Source of the DNA: Undaria pinnatifida
Lineage: Eukaryota > Sar > Phaeophyceae > Laminariales > Alariaceae
Reading direction: 5' to 3'
DNA length: 64,000 nt
NCBI GenBank assembly: GCA_012845835.1
Contig: JABAKD010000023.1
Location: 22,507,108 to 22,571,107, forward strand
The translations under genes and the position numbers were made by a program. Positions 39,590-51,520 of the stretch are shown here, piece by piece (positions within the stretch are counted from its first letter, which is position 1; each line of letters begins with the position of its first letter). Below the pieces are notes generated by a model. The model did not search any database. It worked only from the letters and a program-made list of their open reading frames with translations, and was not told the origin of the DNA.

Positions 39590-40145
39590 GCGTCACTACA
39601 TGAACAACTCGCTAACCCAAATCACGGGACTGCTCTCCAGCATCACCCAGGTTAACTTCAGCTTCTGTTTACTGCTATATATCAACCTCCAGTGTGTACT
39701 GCGACTGGTGCTGAGGTATCATGCTGCTGTGTTATTTATCACTGCATGGACCATTTTTACAACCCTGGCTGACCCCCGTGATGAGACTTGCCCGTTTTCA
39801 TTGCGTCTTACATGTATAGATACCACGTAGTCGTAGTCGTACATCCAAAACGTGTGTTTATATCACAGCACAAAGCGTCACTGCATGGACCACTTGTCCA
39901 ACCCCCGCTTACCCCGATGACGGGACTGCCCCGTACTCGTAGTCGTACATACATGAAGTAGGTGTGTTTGGCTGTACGTATGAAAAAGAAATCGCATCAC
40001 ACAGCGTCACTGCATAGGTCTACTCGTAGACCTGAGTACTTGTACAATTCCCGCTTACACCGCGATGACGGGACTGCCCCGTACACGTATCATACTCGTA
40101 CATGCAAAAGTGTGTTTGTACGCATGAAAAAGAAATCACAGCACA
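39590..40145. repeat. Four diverged tandem repeats of about 130-140 bp
   Basis: Repeated elements are GCGTCACTGCATGGACCAC, GATGACGGGACTGCCCCGTA (about 39916 and 40064), the TCGTAGTCGTACAT block, and TGTGTTTG followed by ATGAAAAAGAAATC. Copies begin near 39587, 39739, 39875 and 40004. The array ends at the donor side of the next exon, so it may lie in an intron. Confidence 0.75.
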
Positions 40146-40165
40146 ACAACAGAAATGTAACTCAC

Positions 40166-40547
40166 GTTTCGTCAAGCTCTCAGCTCCTTCGTTAGGGACG
40201 CCGATCGAAGGTGAATCACAGATGTCCGCGTCACACCAGTCGCACACACGAGGGTTGTCGCCGCTTCCCCAGTGCTTCTTGTTAAGGTTATGAAAAGCTT
40301 GGCACGTGGAAGGCTCGTCACTCCTGCAGGTGTCGCAGACAGCGTACTGGGAACTCCTGTTTCTCCTATTTCGTGCGATGAGGAAGCCGTCACAACCCTT
40401 GCTCGGGCACGGCCAATCAGGATTGCCAGAAGAAGCTGAGTCCCGTTCTTGCCCAACCAGCTTCCACATGCCTGATCCTGAACCTCCACCACCCCCACTA
40501 ACTGTTGGCGGAGCCTCCTCCCGCACTAGCCTTGGTCCGCTTCGCAA
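40166..40547 (-). CDS. Exon with a cysteine-rich zinc-binding-like domain
   Basis: A minus-strand block ends at the donor GTGAGT after LTKR (last coding base 40166). It encodes a Gly/Pro-rich start and then a Cys-rich module: CPSKGC, VCDTCRSDEPSTC, a KKHWGSGDNPRVCDWCDADIC segment. The four CxxC or CxxxxC pairs over about 60 residues suggest a double zinc site. The upstream limit is uncertain because no ATG lies at 40547 and the frame has no clear acceptor. Function is unknown; the position next to a tandem array and TE fragments allows it to be a gene remnant. Confidence 0.45.
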
Positions 40548-40859
40548 ATTTCAACTTCAAATTGTTATTGCCGATCCGGCAAATTTCAAATTCAAATTGT
40601 TTGCAGCCGTCAACGGCAATTCCCTCTCAACAGCCAGCAATTGGCCAACTTCAAATAAAAGTACAAAAAGAAGTTGCTGAAAAAGCAAAATAAAAATATC
40701 AGAGAGCAAGCAGTAAAGATCAATGAGAGCTAAAAAGTAAGTAAGAATGAGACTAGGGAAAGCAAGGAAGGCAAGGAACTTCGGGACGGTTCTTTTCCCC
40801 AGCAACTAATTTTCTTTTCGGCAATTACGGGCTGAGAAGGGCTGAGAGGGGGGAGGATA

Positions 40860-41321
40860 TGCCGAGCGAGACGTCCGAGGGGGGCGAGGTCTAGGTATAT
40901 AGTTTTATACTTTTTTTGTGGATACCATGTCCCCGAACCAACACGCCTAGGGAAAATGTCGAAACCCCTTCAACCTTCCAGACATCGTTTCTGGAAGGAT
41001 CGCTTGGGGGACACGGGAGATTGTCATGTCTAGAACACGCCACGGAGCCTTCCCCTCCACGTTCCGCTGACGGATCCTCCGCGGCGGATACACCGCCTAG
41101 CGGATTCTCCGCAGCGGGACTTTGGAAGGTCCCGCTGGATTGTTCCTTTCATCCGAGAGCTGAGGGAGCACTGACAACTGCTCGCCCACCGCTCTCACAA
41201 CAACACAACAACAACTACTACTCCTTCTCCTTGCACTTCTGGGAGTCCTTCTCAACCTGTCCTGTCTCTCCCTCTGTCAACGGCCTGCTGTATCAGCCGG
41301 TGTTGTCTCACACTCCGCCGT
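40860..41321. other. Region before the RT fragment, possible LTR or promoter
   Basis: It starts TTTTTTTGTGGATACC and includes paired short inverted segments (CTTCCAGACATCGTTTCTGGAAG near 40974 and a GGATCCTCCGC/GCGGATTCTCCGC pair near 41070-41110). It may be the LTR of the retroelement whose RT fragment follows, but no second copy lies in the window. The open frame through it is unsupported. Confidence 0.3.
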
Positions 41322-41757
41322 CGTAGTTCAACAGTGAGAACACTCTGCTCACGCAGAGAGAAGTGGGATCACGACCCACCGACGGTCTTGACTACGAATC
41401 TTACTGGCGTCGACGGCAGGACTTTTGCGTTGGTTGTTGCTTCGCTGAGTTCCCCGTTGGCGCCAACCCTCGAGCTAAAGCTGTCATTGATAAGTGTGTT
41501 CACGATATGCTTGAATGGGGCATCATCGAAGAACGCCCCAGCCCGTGGGGTAGCCCGTGTACGCTTGTCGCAAAGAAGAACGGTAGCCCATCCAGTGCAA
41601 GGAGAAGGAGTAGTAGTCGCTTCTGTGTTGATTATCGTCATACCCTCAACCGTAACATTGTCCGCAAGAGCTGGCCCCTCCCGAACTTAGATTCCTGTCT
41701 GGATGCAGAATCCCACTTCTCTCTGCGTGAGCAGAGTGTTCTCACTGTTGAACTACG
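41322..41757 (+). pseudogene. Ty3/gypsy reverse transcriptase fragment between 48-bp inverted repeats
   Basis: The frame from about 41363 reads DYESYWRRRQDFCVG, then FPVGANPRAKAVIDKCVHDM, GIIEERPSPWGSPCTLV and FCVDYRHTLNRNIVRKSWPL. These are the first RT motifs of a Ty3/gypsy element, a different lineage from the copy at 1-3994. The frame stops being RT-like at the tether to the next motif, exactly where a 48-base inverted copy of the fragment's left border begins (41322-41369 against 41710-41757; GTAGTTCAACAGTGAGAACA core). It is therefore a truncated RT piece inside a fold-back structure. An internal Ser/Arg insert near SSARRRSSSR is unusual for RT. Confidence 0.7.
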
Positions 41758-42410
41758 AATCTTACTTTCATATAAATAAATAAATAAATATATATATGAG
41801 TTCGCTTATCACATATGCACATCCTTACGTCTGCGGATATCTCCCGCCTCTGACCGCCTTTCCGCGCGGTTTCTTCGCTGAGGCGTGCCCCCGCCTCGCC
41901 TGCAACCACCGGCTCAGCTGATCCGCCCGCTCGGCGCCGTAGCGCGCGCGCGAGGCCTCGACGTCGAGATCTACGACGAGATCTCCGAAAAATCGTGCCC
42001 TGTGAGACGTTTGGTGCGTAGTCTGCACACAGGGCTAATGTCTTCGCGTTATCTCTTCGGTACGTGTTCTCTGACCTCCGACACACGGGGGGGGGTCGAT
42101 TACCTGGCCGGCGTCGCCATTGTAAAGGCCACTAAGCGAGGTTTGTGCTAGGATCTGGGGAAGAAAAGTTCGTAATCCCCGAGAACACATGCCACCCAGG
42201 CGTAGTGGAGAACTGCGAACTCTCAAAAAATTTGAACCCCCGGTGGTCTACAGCAGCACGTATACATGTACATGATGTACAGCAGTAGCTGAAGCTATGA
42301 TGAGCCTGCAGCATCACGAAGCTACAAATGGTATATGCACAGCAGCATCACGAAGCTACAAATGGTATATGCAGCTGTCGCCGCGCCTTTCTGCGTAGCA
42401 ACGCTTCCTG

Positions 42411-44576
42411 GAGAAGGTGACATCCCGTGGTGTAGTTTGGTACTCCTGTGACCAAAACGTACAGGGGGATCCTGACTCCTGCCCCTTCACCGCGAACAAG
42501 TTTCGGCCCGAGCGCGACTCGACCAAGAAGCAGTCCAAGCTTATCTGTGTGGTCTGCATCCTCCCGGTCAACGGCGCCATCTCCATCGGAAAGAAGCTTG
42601 ACGGGGAGGTCGACGACGACGGCAAGCCAAGTAAGTATGGTATTTTTGCCCTTTCGTTTCTTTCCTTGGTATTTTTGCTATCGTATAATAGCACAGTCGA
42701 TACAACAGCAGTACAGCGCTTTTGCCCGGGGTTTTATTGCGCTGCTGTTGGATTGCCTGCCGGGTGTGATCATTTGATGCCTTGCATCCTTCCACCGTCC
42801 AGCCGTGTCTGCATGCCGACGTGCTGTCCCATTCTTTCAGCGCCCTCTGAGGGTATGTTGCCAAACCGCACGACTGCTACTCTGTTGAGCGCCTACTTTT
42901 GATTGGTGTTTACTGCCTTCTTTTCCCCTACTGGTGTTTACTGGCTTTTTTCCCCAACTTTTCATTCCTACGATCGTATTTGTTTTTCGTCTCACTTCTG
43001 CAGCCTTGCGCCCTACTGCTGTTGTAGTGTAAGTCGCCCCGTGCGTGACTCGTCTGATCCTCGCATCATTTCCTCGTCCTGCGTTGTCCGCCTGCCAGCG
43101 TGTGTGCCCTCCTTTGAGCGTATTATTCTGTGTGCTGTATGTACCGACGGTATGGCGAACGTTTATTCCTTTGCGAAAACGCCCTGCTGCGATTTCACTG
43201 GCTTTGTTCCGCTTTTACCTGCTTTTTTTTTACGTTTACTCGTAGGGCGTCCGTCTCTTTTCTGCTCTGTAATCGCATCCTTTCGTCGTCCTTCCGGGTT
43301 AGCCTGCGTATATGTTTCTTCGGCACCATCACAAGCCCTCTTTCGTGTCGTATCAAAGGCACGTTGAAATTAAAACACTTGCCAACCCGTGTTAACTGTT
43401 GCTGTATTTGTTTCTTTTTCAGGGGACTCATACTTGCTTTATTTCCCGCGTCCGTCTCGTTTTTGCTTTTTTCTCGTGTCTGTCTCGTTTTTTGCTTTCC
43501 GTCCGTATACTTGATTCAAAGAGTACGAGAACTTGCACGTACACTTCGAGGACTGCGCTGGCCGGAGGGTCACGAACGCTTCCGGGGAGGAAGTTTTCAC
43601 CAGCGGGACCTCGGCCACAGAAGACCTCATCGGAGTGAGCGACAATTGCCTGTGTCCAACTGCATCTTTCGCACGAGTATATTTATAAACGCCTGTGTTC
43701 TACATGATGTAACACATATTGCTCACAGCTGTTGTTTTTTTTAATTTTTCTAATATTATAAAAAATGAAAATACACTCCAGCTGTGAGATCGAAGATTTC
43801 GTCGAAACTCATCTTTGCAAGCTGTGTGTGATACTCCGATCGCGCGCATTACGAGTTGTGTGTCCTCATTAAGGATATAGGTCGGCGACTCCCCTTACAA
43901 CTACAGTGTAGCTATCAGGGTCAACAGGATGATTTTAGCCAGTCTGTGCGCGGAAACTATAAAACCCGTTTCTGAGGGGGACAAAATCTGACAGCTGTGA
44001 AGGGAAATGTATCCTTTTATCAAGTGAATTTTTCTAATATTGTATGCATCTTTCATACGAGTATATTTATCGGTTGAGTCAACACATATTAGATGCATCT
44101 TTCATACGAGTATATATTACTGTTTATAATTTTCCCCTCCCTACGCATGATTTCACACAGGAACTCTGCATATGCTACGACCCAACGCACACGTTCGACC
44201 ACCTCCGCGACGGGTGCACTGGCCAGATCGAGGACGGCCAGCTCGTGGTCAAGGGGTGGGCCAACGCCGACATTCCGGAGCCGTTGCACCTGCGTTGCGC
44301 TAAGCGTCTCTGGGCGAAGAAGGTACGCAGTCATCGTAGATTTCCATCATGCCGCCTTCCGTCTGTTGTGTAGGTCTGGCTCTTTTCTTTATAACATATG
44401 ATCACACTCCTTATTTTTCCTGTGTTGCGCTCTTCCCCATGTTCGTCTTGACAGCGCCAAGAGCTCGTGAACGAGAAGAAGTTCCTGCGCAAGACGGGAG
44501 CCTCCGCGGAAAGTGAGGCGAAGAACCCCTCTGCCTTGGTCCCCTCCGACTTCGCCGACTTTCGAAGATCCAAAAG
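42411..44576 (+). pseudogene. Captured exon-intron block in Helitron copy 2
   Basis: Four exon-like blocks with splice sites: about 42411-42630 (donor GTAAGT; VVWYSCDQNVQGDPDSCPFT, LICVVCILPVNGAISIG), 43551-43634 (acceptor TTCGAG, donor GTGAGC), 44161-44322 (TTCACACAG to GTACGC; ELCICYDPTHTFDHLRDGCT), 44455-44576 (CTTGACAG to GTTAGT; RQELVNEKKFLRKTGASAES). Phases fit between the last three; the first link does not, so an exon may be missing. GC content is higher than in the surrounding Helitron. Introns are retained, which points to capture of genomic DNA and not of mRNA. The donor gene is not recognised; CxxC pairs hint at zinc binding. Present nearly unchanged in copy 3. Confidence 0.65.
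43773..44010. mobile_element. Small non-autonomous insertion in the second intron of the captured block
   Basis: A 235-base segment beginning CACTCCAGCTGTGAGATCGA and ending CTGACAGCTGTGAAGG. The same segment is present in copy 3 twice, in opposite orientations, and as a shorter fragment at about 60995-61045. Both ends carry CAGCTGTGA in direct orientation, so it is not a simple inverted-repeat MITE. Confidence 0.55.
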
Positions 44577-44718
44577 GTTAGTCGTTTACCATCTCATATT
44601 TGGCTTTCATTAGCCCTGATACTGGCTTATATTAGCCCTGATACTGGCTTTTCATAGCCCTGATTATTGTCATTCCAACACCGAGTTTTGGTGACCCACT
44701 TTACGTTGCATCCCGCTT

Positions 44719-45486
44719 TTGATGCCAACCCACCTACCTGACCACTTACCTACTGATAACTTTGAAGTTCAAACTCAGTCACGCCATGAAGTTACGCCTG
44801 CTGTAACACGATCTAGAAGCGCGTGTGCTGTTACACAAGATGATCCCCATAGACCTGCTTCCAACTCTACTGAAACCTCTGAAAGCCAATCTCAGCCACG
44901 CCACGCAGTTACGCCTGCTGTCACACGATCCAGATGTGCATGTCCTGTCAGACGAGCTTCTACAAGCGCATGTGCTGTTACACGAGATAAACCCCATAGA
45001 CCACCTTCCAACTCAACTGAACCCTCTGATAGCCAATCTCAGCAACGCCATGAAGTTACGCCTGCTGTCACACGATCCAGAAGTGCTTGTGCTGTAAGGC
45101 GAACTTCCAACACACATGATACCTCTGAACGCCACAGAAAAACTAACGTTGCAGCTAGACGAGCTTCCAAAGCTCGCCGCCGCCGCGCTGCACGTACGGC
45201 CATTCTCGCAGCTAGACGTTTACGTACCCAACCAACACGTCAAGCTGATGACGATTCAGCAATAATTCGCGATCATTTTACACGCATGCGAGCTCCTCGC
45301 CACCCGACCCTTCCACCTCCTGCCTCCAACGCTCCTCTTATTTCCCCGAAAGGTATTCAAGAGTTCAACTCAATGACCCATATTCCAGACTCTAATATTT
45401 TCGAAAACACCGTTCTTACACACGAAGATAACTACGTTTGCCCGCACTGCGGCGCAATGTTGTGGAAAGAAGAACGGAAAAAATAA
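44719..45486 (+). CDS. N-terminal part of Helitron Rep protein, copy 2
   Basis: A 255-residue frame starting MMPTHLPDHLPTDNFEVQ. It contains three copies of a module with (R)HEVTPAVTRSRSACAV, then an Ala/Arg-rich basic stretch, and near its end the CPHCGAMLWKEE zinc block characteristic of the start of Helitron Rep-helicase proteins. In copy 2 one extra G at about 45474 (CGGAAAAAATAA against CGAAAAAATAAA in copy 3) shifts the frame and causes the stop. Downstream, the intended frame continues with NKYNCCNNGEYATHPL. The basic repeats probably bind DNA; this is inferred. Confidence 0.7.
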   Translation: MMPTHLPDHLPTDNFEVQTQSRHEVTPAVTRSRSACAVTQDDPHRPASNSTETSESQSQPRHAVTPAVTRSRCACPVRRASTSACAVTRDKPHRPPSNSTEPSDSQSQQRHEVTPAVTRSRSACAVRRTSNTHDTSERHRKTNVAARRASKARRRRAARTAILAARRLRTQPTRQADDDSAIIRDHFTRMRAPRHPTLPPPASNAPLISPKGIQEFNSMTHIPDSNIFENTVLTHEDNYVCPHCGAMLWKEERKK

Positions 45487-46448
45487 ATACAACTGTTGCA
45501 ATAACGGCGAATATGCGACACACCCTTTACGACCTATTCCTGCTGATGTATGGGATATATTTTACTCTTCGGAATTCAGTCGCAATCAACGAAGGTATAA
45601 CTCTCTGTTCTCTCTCATCGCCCTCGGGGCAGGCAGGAATGGACAAAAGAACATGGACCAACCCACCCCCTTCTTCAATGCTTACTATGCATGGCAAAGC
45701 GTACCATCGAATTTTCGACCTCCAAGAGCAGTACGAAAACCTAACTGTTGGCAACACTGCTCGCCTTTATATATATGACTCCGATTTTACTCAGCTTCTG
45801 TCATGTGCCTCATTTCCCCATCTCAATGTTTCTCTACGGCATTCCTCATGCTGCGAACGCTTGTCTATGACCCTTTTGTAGAAGCTGCTACTGGAATTGT
45901 TCGCCAAATTCCACCCTTACCCCCCCTTTTTACCCCCTTCGTCTTTTCATCCACCATCATTACCGCCTACGCCTTCATGGTCTATTTGCCACGAATTAGG
46001 TGACGGATCTTGCGGATTTCGTGCTCTCGCACGTGCTCTTCTTGGTGACGCTAACCTTCACTCCCAGATTCGACAAGAAATTGTTCAGTACCTCGATGCT
46101 AACCGTCACATGCATACATTTCAAGCAGCAATTACATCTGGCATTGGCATTGAAAACTTGCCCACTCTCGGTGAGCCCCCATGTCTTTACCAATCGTACG
46201 ACCACTACCTTGAGCTCATGTCCAATCCTGCAACCTACATGGGACACCCTGAGATAATCGCTGCTCAGCTACAGTACGGCAGGACAGTGCACGTTTCTTT
46301 CGCTGGATCGCCCCTGCCCATCGTGACAATTGCCTACACCGACACCATCCACCCACTCTTCAACCCAATATCCAAACATTACGACTCGCTAACTATTACC
46401 TTCCCACCATCCGTTGCACTCGCCAATCCTCTTCCAACAGGTGCCTAA
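45487..46448 (+). pseudogene. Rep remnant and OTU protease end of the deleted Helitron copy 2
   Basis: After the frameshift, 45487-45790 still encodes the segment ending LYIYDSDFTQ. It is then joined by the deletion to the end of the helicase and the OTU domain. The OTU frame at 45990-46448 keeps GDGSCGFRALARALLGD with the catalytic cysteine and the SKHYDSLTI histidine block, and ends at the same stop as copy 3. Additional small indels are present near 45635 and 45830. Without the Rep active site and helicase this copy cannot move itself. Confidence 0.75.
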
Positions 46449-48160
46449 GTGCTCCCTACATCGGTGTCCTCCCAACATGTGCTCGCTACTTCGGTGTGCT
46501 ACCGACATGACTTTTCTCTCTACCCTTCGCCTTCCACACTCGGCCCTGTAGCTGGCGATTACTTTTGTAATCCAGTCTTCATTTACATGGGCGTGCTTCC
46601 TACACGACACCCCGCCCTTTCCTTCGCCCTCCGCGCTCGGGCGTATCGACCTTGTGGATTGCCTTCAGCATCCTTATATATGTACATCGTTATTAGTGGT
46701 AGGCGGTGTCAGTGTTCCACTTCGTGTGTTTACACCGTCGTCTTTGTTGCGTAGAGTTTGACTCCTTCCTCCTCGACATTTTAGGTTTATTGTCTTCACT
46801 TCCTTTGTGTTCAGTACTCATGTTTCCGTAAGTAGCCCTTTCATTCTTTTGTGGTGCAGTCCGGTTTGACCTGTTTTTGCCCGCTGCCGCTTCCCTTAGT
46901 TCTGTTGTGTTACGCGGTTGGAAATAGTGTTGCATTCATGCCGTCGTGCACATTGTGTTATTTATCGGATGTACAGCTGTTCTTGCTGTCGTGCTAGTTG
47001 TGCGTTTTTCTCTGGAACCCTTCCCATCCAGTTGTTCTTTGCTCCGTTGCTCGTCGCATCCTTCGTCATCGGTTGCCGCCTTGACACATTTGCTTCCTTC
47101 CCTCCGTTATACTCCAAGCGTAGCCAGTTGCCATTAGTGTGGGCTGGATGATATGCTTTTCGTCCATCCAATACAGCTTTCCTCGCTGTCTTCCTCGTTG
47201 TACCTTTTTTAGTACAACCCTTTACGTGCAGTTTTACGTTGCTCCGTACCTTTTCACACCCATCAAACTCGGTTGCGGCCCTGTCGTCTTCCCCCCCTTC
47301 CGTGGATTTTAGTCCGAGTCCGACCGGTTCGTTTGATGGTGTTGTGTCTAGTGGTTCTTACAATCAGCTTTTCATGCTTTTGTTCCTAGTTGTGCGTTTT
47401 CTGCCTCCCTAGGTTCTAGTCTAGCAAGTTGTCATTAGTCTAGCAAGTTCTCATTAGGGTCGTTGAACATTTTAGTCTAAGTCTAGCCAGTTGTCTTTAG
47501 TGTCGCTTCAACGTTCTTGCCTCGGGTGCTTGCGTTGCTCCGAAGCTCTGGACGTTCATCTAAGTTTTGCCAGTTGTCATTAGTGTGGCTTGAAGATTTT
47601 AGTTTCTAGACAGTTGTCATTAGTGTGGGTTGAACGTTGTTGTCTCAGGTGTTTCAAAACACACAGCTTTTCTTCATGCTGTCGCGCAAGCTTCGCGTTC
47701 CCGGTAATGCTTTCCATTCCGTTGTTCAGTTTTGCCAGCTTGCCGTGATTTCAGTTTCATCCTTCAAGTTGTGCCCCCCCCTTGCATGATTTTTTTTTGC
47801 TAGGAGCATTCTGCTTGCGTCATTCCTTCTTAGCGATGCCTTCCGCATTTCTCTCTTCGTAGCGGTTTCAAGGGGGCTCTCCTTCACGTTAATGCAATAA
47901 ATATTTATTCCCATATCCTTCTCCCTTCACTGGGTTCCATTATTTGCCCATCGCTTCCTTCTCGGTGATGCCTTTCCTCAAACGCTCATCACCTCATTGT
48001 CATGCGTGCCTTAGATTTTCAGTTCCGTACATTCGACGACCGGCGCCGGGCGGACATTTTGTCGGCGCCGACCGCTGCCGTCGTTGCGGGGGCACGCCTC
48101 AGCTATTTATTGCTTTGTTTATGATACGCACCATACGTAGTATATGAATTAACAAACTTC
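46449..48160. other. 3' non-coding part of Helitron copy 2
   Basis: About 1.7 kb of pyrimidine-rich sequence with no coding frame. It contains at least four dispersed copies of a CCAGTTGTCATTAGTGTGG motif (about 47115-47630). It is matched base for base by copy 3. Confidence 0.7.
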
Positions 48161-50269
48161 GTCTAACTCTTGGAATTACTTCTTACCCTCTTAATATTTA
48201 CTATCCTGCGCTGCGACCGGCGGCCGTCCAGGCCGCCGGCGTAGCCCCTTGTAAATATAATATATATATATTAGTTCGCTTATCACATATGCACATCCTT
48301 ACGTCTGCGGATATCTCCCGCCTCTGACCGCCTTTCCGCGCGGTTTCTTCGCTGAGGCGTGCCCCCGCCTCGCCTGCAACCACCGGCTCAGCTGATCCGC
48401 CCGCTCGGTGCCGTAGCGCGCGCGCGAGGCCTCGACGTCGAGATCTACGACGAGATCTCCGAAAAATCGTGCCCTGTGAGACGTTTGGTGCGTAGTCTGC
48501 ACACAGGGCTAATGTCTTCGCGTTATCTTCTTCGGTACGTGTTCTCTGACCTCCGACACACGGGGGGGGGTCGATTACCTGGCCGGCGCCGCCATTGTAA
48601 AGGCCACTAAGCGAGGTTTGTGCTAGGATCTGGGGAAGAAAAGTTCGTAATCCCCGAGAACACATGCCACCCAGGCGTAGTGGAGAACTGCGAACTCTCA
48701 AAAAATTTGAACCCCCGGTGGTCTACAGCAGCACGTATACATGTACATGATGTACAGCAGTAGCTGAAGCTATGATGAGCCTGCAGCATCACGAAGCTAC
48801 AAATATGGTATATGCACAGCAGCATCACGAAGCTACAAATGGTATATGCAGCTGTGGCCGCGCCTTCCTGCGTAGCAACGCTTCCTGGAGAAGGTGACAT
48901 CCCGTGGTGTAGTTTGGTACTCCTGTGACCAAAACGTACAGGGGGATCCTGACTCCTGCCCCTTCACCGCGAACAAGTTTCGGCCCGAGCGCGACTCGAC
49001 CAAGAAGCAGTCCAAGCTTATCTGTGTGGTCTGCATCCTCCCGGTCAACGGCGCCATCTCCATCGGAAATAAGCTTGACGGGGAGGTCGACGACGACGGC
49101 AAGCCAAGTAAGTATGGTATTTTTGCCCTTTCGTTTCTTTCCTCGGTATTTTTGCTATCGTATAATAGCACAGCAGTCGATACAACAGCAGTACAGCGCT
49201 TTTGCCCGGGGTTTTATTGCGCTGCTGTTGGATTGCCTGCCGGGTGTGATCATTTGATGCCTTGCATCCTTCCACCGTCCAGCCGTGTCTGCATGCCGAC
49301 GTGTGTCCCATTCTTTCAGCGCCCTCTGAGGGTATGTTGCCAAACCGCACGACTGCTACTCTGTTGAGCGCCTACTTTTGATTGGTGTTTACTGCCTTCT
49401 TTTCCCCTACTGGTGTTTACTGGTTTTTTCCCCCAACTTTTCATTCCTACGATCGTATTTGTTTTTCGTCTCACTTCTGCAGCCTTGCGCCCTACTGCTG
49501 TAGTGTAAGTCGCCCCGTGCGTGACTCGTCATGATCCTCGCATCATTTCCTCGTCCTGCGTTGTCCGCCTGCCAGCGTGTGTGCCCTCCTTTGAGCGTAT
49601 TATTTTGTGTGCTGTATGTACCGACGGTATGGCGAACGTTTATTCCTTTGCGAAAACGCCCTGCTGCGATTTCACTGGCTTTGTTCCGCTTTTACCTGCT
49701 TTTTTTTTTACGTTTACTCGTAGGGCGTCCGTCTCTTTTCTGCTCTGTAATCGCATCCTTTCGTCGTCCTTCGGGGTTAGCCTGCGTATATGTTTCTTCG
49801 GCACCATCACAGCCCTCTTTCGTGTCGTATCAAAGGCACGTTGAAATTAAAACACTTGCCAACCCGCCTGAATACTACTGCTGTTGCTGTTTTTGTTTCT
49901 TTTTCAGGGGACTCATACTTGCTTTTTTTCCCGCGTCCGTCTCGTTTTTGCTTTTTTCTCGTGTCTGTCTCGTTTTTTGCTTTCCGTCCGTATACTTGAT
50001 CCAAAGAGTACGAGAACTTGCACGTACACTTCGAGGACTGCGCTGGCCGGAGGGTCACGAACGCTTCCGGGGAGGAAGTTTTCACCAGCGGGACCTCGGC
50101 CACAGAAGACCTCATCGGAGTGAGCGACAATTGCCTGTGTCCAACTGCATCTTTCACACGAGTATATTTGTAAACGCCTGTGTTCTACATGATGTAACAC
50201 ATATTGCTCACAGCTGCACCACGCGTATAACAAGCTGATACATATCTTTGATCTCACAGCCGAAGTGTA

Positions 50270-50940
50270 TTTGAATATTATTTGTGACCTAAACCTCCTG
50301 AAAATCCCCCCCCCCCCCTCCCCCCCCCCCTCTTGCTCTCCCTTACTCAAACGCCCCACCAAATATCGAAATCCACCACATTAATAAACACTTCACGCAC
50401 AGGATATCACCTCATTATCTTTCAAGAGCCATCCATGCCGCTGTGTCCCCCCCCCCCCCCCGCCTCGAACGCCCCCTTCTTCCCCATCACCCGCACCTTC
50501 GCCTAGACCTAGCACCACACGTAAAACAAACCCCTCACCTAAAGCCGTCCCCCCCCCCCCCCCCGCCCCCCCCCCCCCCCCGCCCCCACCTCCCACCCTC
50601 CCCCCCCAACCCATCCCAACCCCACCCCCTCGAACACTCCACCCTCTCTTTACTCACTGATTGTACGAATTACCCCAGGATATACATGATAAACTGATGT
50701 ATTATTTCCAAAAATGTCACATTTATCCCCTCAAAATAATGTATAGTTTCCAGGCACATATTGAGCTGCCTCCCCCCCCCCCCCCCCCCCTCCCTCCCGC
50801 CCCCAATAATATACTGGTGCCAAAACCGTCAGATTTATCCCCTCGAAAGGATTTATAGCTTACATGCACAAATTGCCCCTTTCCCCCCCCCCCCCCGCCC
50901 CCCTCCAAACCCGCTCGCTTTTGATCAAAACCAGGCCCCC
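50270..50940. repeat. Poly-C-rich array of decayed repeat copies
   Basis: C-runs of 10 to about 18 (near 50310, 50450, 50550-50600, 50775, 50890) separate two diverged copies of a segment with TCAGATTTATCCCCTC and TATAGTTTCCAGGCAC. This segment is homologous to the end of the small insertion at 50946-51179. The proline/glycine frames here are artefacts of the C-runs. Confidence 0.7.
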
Positions 50941-50945
50941 CTTTC

Positions 50946-51520
50946 CCTTCACAGCTGTCAGATTTTGTCCCCCTCAGAAACGGGTTTTATAGTTTCCGCG
51001 CACAGACTGACTAAAATCATCCTGTTGACCCTGATAGCTACACTGTAGTTGTAAGGGGAGTCGCCGACCTATATCCTTAATGAGGACACACAACTCGTAA
51101 TGCGCGCGATCGGAGTATCACACACAGCTTGCAAAGATGAGTTTCGACGAAATCTTCGATCTCACAGCTGGAGTGTATTTTAATTTTTATAATATTGCTC
51201 ACAGCTGTTTTATTTTTTATTTTTCTAATATTATAAAAATGCTCACAGCTGTTTTATTTTTTATTTTTCTAATATTATAAAAATGAAAATACACTCCAGC
51301 TGTGAGATCGAAGATTTCGTCGAAACTCATGTTTGCAAGCTGTGTGTGATACTCCGATCGCGCGCATTACGAGTTGTGTGTCCTCAGTATATAGGTCGGC
51401 GACTCCCCTTACAACTACAGTGTAGCTATCAGGGTCAACAGGATGATTTTAGTCAGTCTGTGCGCGGAAACTATAAAACCCGTTTCTGGGGGGGACAAAA
51501 TCTGACAGCTGTGAAGGGAA
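50946..51520. repeat. Inverted pair of the 235-bp insertion
   Basis: 50946-51179 is the reverse complement of 51287-51515 with a few changes. The spacer holds two copies of GCTCACAGCTGTTTTATTTT. Copy 2 of the Helitron has only the plus-oriented unit, so the inverted partner was gained in copy 3 or lost in copy 2. Confidence 0.8.

Larger units (their letters stand above)
41791..48251 (+). mobile_element. Helitron2-type element, copy 2, internally deleted
   Basis: It starts with TA repeats and AGTTCGCTTATCAC and ends with the hairpin and CCCCTTG at 48251. Its order equals copy 3: 5' GC-rich block and 35-bp minisatellite, captured exon-intron block, N-terminal Rep frame, 3' non-coding block. 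The Rep-helicase middle is missing: sequence matching copy 3 up to 53308 (TTTTACTCAGC) continues with sequence matching from 57018 (TTCTGTCATG), so about 3.7 kb was lost. It is followed directly by copy 3, with only TA-rich DNA between. Confidence 0.85.

Noticed and set aside
50393-51048. Proline-rich and glycine-rich frames
   Set aside because: They are generated by poly-C runs in the intron of the captured block.
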